From Alistipes sp. (lineage in GTDB: Bacteria; Bacteroidota; Bacteroidia; Bacteroidales; Rikenellaceae), in assembly GCA_017559685.1 (NCBI GenBank), contig JAFYQY010000092.1, positions 1 through 14,693 on the forward strand: a DNA stretch of 14,693 bases. The letters run 5' to 3'. This document shows, in pieces, positions 12,591 through 14,693 of this stretch. Each line of letters starts with the position of its first letter. Position 1 is the stretch's first letter. Below the pieces are notes generated by a model that was not told the origin of the DNA, searched no databases, and was given only the letters and a program-made list of their open reading frames with translations. Both the position numbers and the translations under genes were made by a program.

Positions 12591-14693
12591 ATGAAGCGTT
12601 TAGTATTTGCTTTTATAGCGTTGGTGGCGGCTATGACAGCCACCGCACAATCGACCACCGCATCGTTGAGTGGTTTTGTAACAGATAACAACGGCAAACC
12701 CATAGCAGGAGCTGCAGTAGTGGCGACACACACTCCTACCGAGACGGTATATGGCGCCGTAACCGATGTGAACGGAGCATATCGTTTGCAGGGTTTGAGG
12801 GTTGGAGCACCATACACAATAGAGTTCTCGTTTGTGGGCTACAACACGAAGCTGTACGACAACATCGCCCTCTCGTTAGGCGAAAACCAGCAGATAAACA
12901 CCTCGCTAAACGACACCCTCAATATCGACGCCGTAGTGGTCAATGGAGGCAATTTTGCCGACCGCAGAACAGGCTCGGGCGAGGTTTTTCATCGTGATTT
13001 GATAGAGCGTACACCAACCGTCTCTCGCTCGATAGATGACATCACACGCCTTGCACCGCAGGCGATGATCTCGAAGGATGGCGGTATCTCGATTGCGGGC
13101 ACAAACTCTCGCTACAACTCCTTCCAAATCGACGGTACGGCATCGAACGATATGTATGGTTTGACCTCGACGGGAACAAACGGTGGTTTGGCGGGCGCAA
13201 ACCCTATTCCACTCGATGCAATATCTGATATTCAGGTGGTTACAGCTCCTTTCGACGTACGACAGGGAGGTTTCTCGGGCGGTGGCATCAACGCCATAAC
13301 CAAGTCGGGAACAAACACCTTCACGGGTACGGCATACGCCTACTACAACAACCACAACTTCTACGGCCGCAGCCCTCTTAACGGCGATAAATTGGCGGAG
13401 CAGAGAACGCAGATTTATGGCGTTTCGCTCGGTGGTGCAATCGTAAAGAACAAGCTTTTCTTCTTCCTCAACGGAGAGTTCAACCTCGACTCATCGCCTT
13501 CGTCATACTATGTGGGTGATAGCGGTTGCAACATCTCCGAGGCCGATGCAAAGGCCATTGCTGAGCGTTTCTACGCCCTTACGGGTTACGATGGTGGTGG
13601 CTACGGCAAGCAGACTTTGAACAAGCGCACTGGCTCGTTTATCGCACGCCTCGATTGGAATATCTCCTCGCGCCACAACCTCTCGCTACGCTACAACTTC
13701 CTCGATGCACGCAAGGATGAGTTCGTCTCGAGCGCTACGCTCCTGCGCTTCAATGGCGAGGGCTACACCTCGACTGCCGACAACCACTCGCTCGTTGCCG
13801 AGTTGAATTCGCGCGTATCGGAGAAGATGTTTAATGAATTCCGCGTGGGCTACACCCGCGTACACGACGGTCGCGATGCGATGAGTGGCAACCTCTACCC
13901 TTACGTCGAGATTCAGAAGATGCGCGACGGCGACAACACGTCGGTCTACATCGGTACCGACCCATTCGCCATTATGAACGACCTGGTGCAGAACACCGTA
14001 ACGCTCACCGACAATTTCTCCTACTACACTGACTCTCACACCATTACGATAGGTACTCACAACGAGATTTTCAACTCGTCATGCCTCTATATGGCAAATG
14101 CGTTGGGTGCCTACACCTACAACACACTCGACGACTTCCTGAACGACAAGGCTCGCAAATATGTGCGCAACTACCCTATCGGCGACCCTGCAACGAACAT
14201 CACCTCGGCGCAGTTTGGCCTCTACATTCAGGACGAATGGAGCGCATCGCCACGCTTCTCGATGACCTATGGTCTGCGTGCCGACCTCCCCGTAATCTTC
14301 GGCTATCCGCCTACAAACGAGGCATTTAATAGCTCGGAAATCGCGCTGAAGTATGGCATCAATACCAATCAGGTGCCTCAGCCGTCGGTTATGCTCTCGC
14401 CGCGCGTTGGCTTGCGTTGGCGCATTGCCGAGAGCCACGAGGCTAAGACATTGTTGCGCGGTGGTGCGGGTATCTTCTCGGGACGTATTCCGTTTGTGTG
14501 GATATCGAACTGCTTCTCGAATAGCGGTATGACCCAGCGCGGCTACACGCTCGATAGCAGCAAGGGACAGAGCGTTCCGAAGTTTGGCGAGGAGCCTTCG
14601 GGCACAGTGGGCGTATCGTCGAATCCGATGTTGAACATCGTGGCTAAGGATTTCCGTTATCCGCAGATTATGCGTGCTACGCTCGCCCTCGAG
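12591..14693 (+). CDS. Oar-like TonB-dependent outer-membrane receptor, FMN-riboswitch controlled (3' end outside window)
   Basis: 701 codons, open to the window edge. A signal peptide (1-20, ending ATAQ) is followed by a carboxypeptidase-regulatory-like beta-sandwich (about 25-108: SLSGFVTDNNGKPIAGA, TDVNGAYRLQGL, FSFVGYNT), a plug domain (about 130-240: DITRLAPQAM, FQIDGTASND, ISDIQVVTAPFDVRQGGFSGGGINAITKSGTN) and the start of a 22-strand-type barrel. This architecture is the Oar-like class of TonB-dependent receptors, usually about 1000 residues or more, so roughly the last third is missing. It should import a ligand across the outer membrane using TonB-ExbBD energy. The FMN aptamer and terminator just upstream make a flavin or flavin-linked substrate plausible; the protein sequence alone does not show it. 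No SusD partner is visible before the edge. Confidence 0.92.
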   Translation, partial: MKRLVFAFIALVAAMTATAQSTTASLSGFVTDNNGKPIAGAAVVATHTPTETVYGAVTDVNGAYRLQGLRVGAPYTIEFSFVGYNTKLYDNIALSLGENQQINTSLNDTLNIDAVVVNGGNFADRRTGSGEVFHRDLIERTPTVSRSIDDITRLAPQAMISKDGGISIAGTNSRYNSFQIDGTASNDMYGLTSTGTNGGLAGANPIPLDAISDIQVVTAPFDVRQGGFSGGGINAITKSGTNTFTGTAYAYYNNHNFYGRSPLNGDKLAEQRTQIYGVSLGGAIVKNKLFFFLNGEFNLDSSPSSYYVGDSGCNISEADAKAIAERFYALTGYDGGGYGKQTLNKRTGSFIARLDWNISSRHNLSLRYNFLDARKDEFVSSATLLRFNGEGYTSTADNHSLVAELNSRVSEKMFNEFRVGYTRVHDGRDAMSGNLYPYVEIQKMRDGDNTSVYIGTDPFAIMNDLVQNTVTLTDNFSYYTDSHTITIGTHNEIFNSSCLYMANALGAYTYNTLDDFLNDKARKYVRNYPIGDPATNITSAQFGLYIQDEWSASPRFSMTYGLRADLPVIFGYPPTNEAFNSSEIALKYGINTNQVPQPSVMLSPRVGLRWRIAESHEAKTLLRGGAGIFSGRIPFVWISNCFSNSGMTQRGYTLDSSKGQSVPKFGEEPSGTVGVSSNPMLNIVAKDFRYPQIMRATLALE

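Overview
The window looks like a chromosomal segment of a gut-type Bacteroidales bacterium, possibly Rikenellaceae/Alistipes-like; the family-level placement is inference. The supports are promoters of the Bacteroidetes type (TTTG-like box, about 19 bp, then TAnnTTTG), genes without clear Shine-Dalgarno sites, Bacteroidetes-restricted families (DUF5606, DUF5689 lipoproteins, an Oar-like TonB-dependent receptor with a carboxypeptidase-regulatory-like N-terminus), and intergenic regions full of short-period repeats. There is no phage, integrase, transposase, CRISPR or tRNA gene.

Layout. 1-567 (minus): 5' part of pdxA. 568-840: pdxA promoter, a row of three small hairpins sharing flanks, and a bidirectional terminator. 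852-2201 (minus): an MscS-type channel followed by a DUF5606 gene. 2297-3788 (plus): two overlapping paralogous DUF5689 lipoprotein genes, which also overlap tail to tail with pepD (3775-5226, minus). 5294-5776 (minus) ispF and 5882-6451 (plus) xpt fire from a clear divergent promoter pair. 6477-11840 (minus) is an envelope-flavoured cluster, in transcription order: an acidic modular protein, rsmI, a LpxL-like acyltransferase, a WbbL-like glycosyltransferase, then after a repeat-bearing gap a polyprenol-phosphate-mannose synthase-like enzyme and an outer-membrane protein. 11841-12590 is a 750-bp divergent intergenic region built almost wholly of repeats, a promoter and an FMN riboswitch. 12591 to the end (plus): 701 codons of a TonB-dependent receptor, 3' end outside the window.

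Two things stand out. First, a canonical FMN (RFN) aptamer followed by a terminator hairpin touching the start codon of the TonB receptor suggests that flavin status controls an outer-membrane uptake system. Second, an approximately 125-nt element occurs at 8156-8279 and 12185-12313. The two copies fold into the same multi-helix hairpin with the same bulged A and the same internal-loop sequences, while the paired bases differ in a compensated way. A 48-bp duplicate of its 3' half lies directly upstream of the second copy. Heptamer-period repeats, a composite palindromic array and the triple hairpin complete an unusually repeat-rich non-coding landscape.
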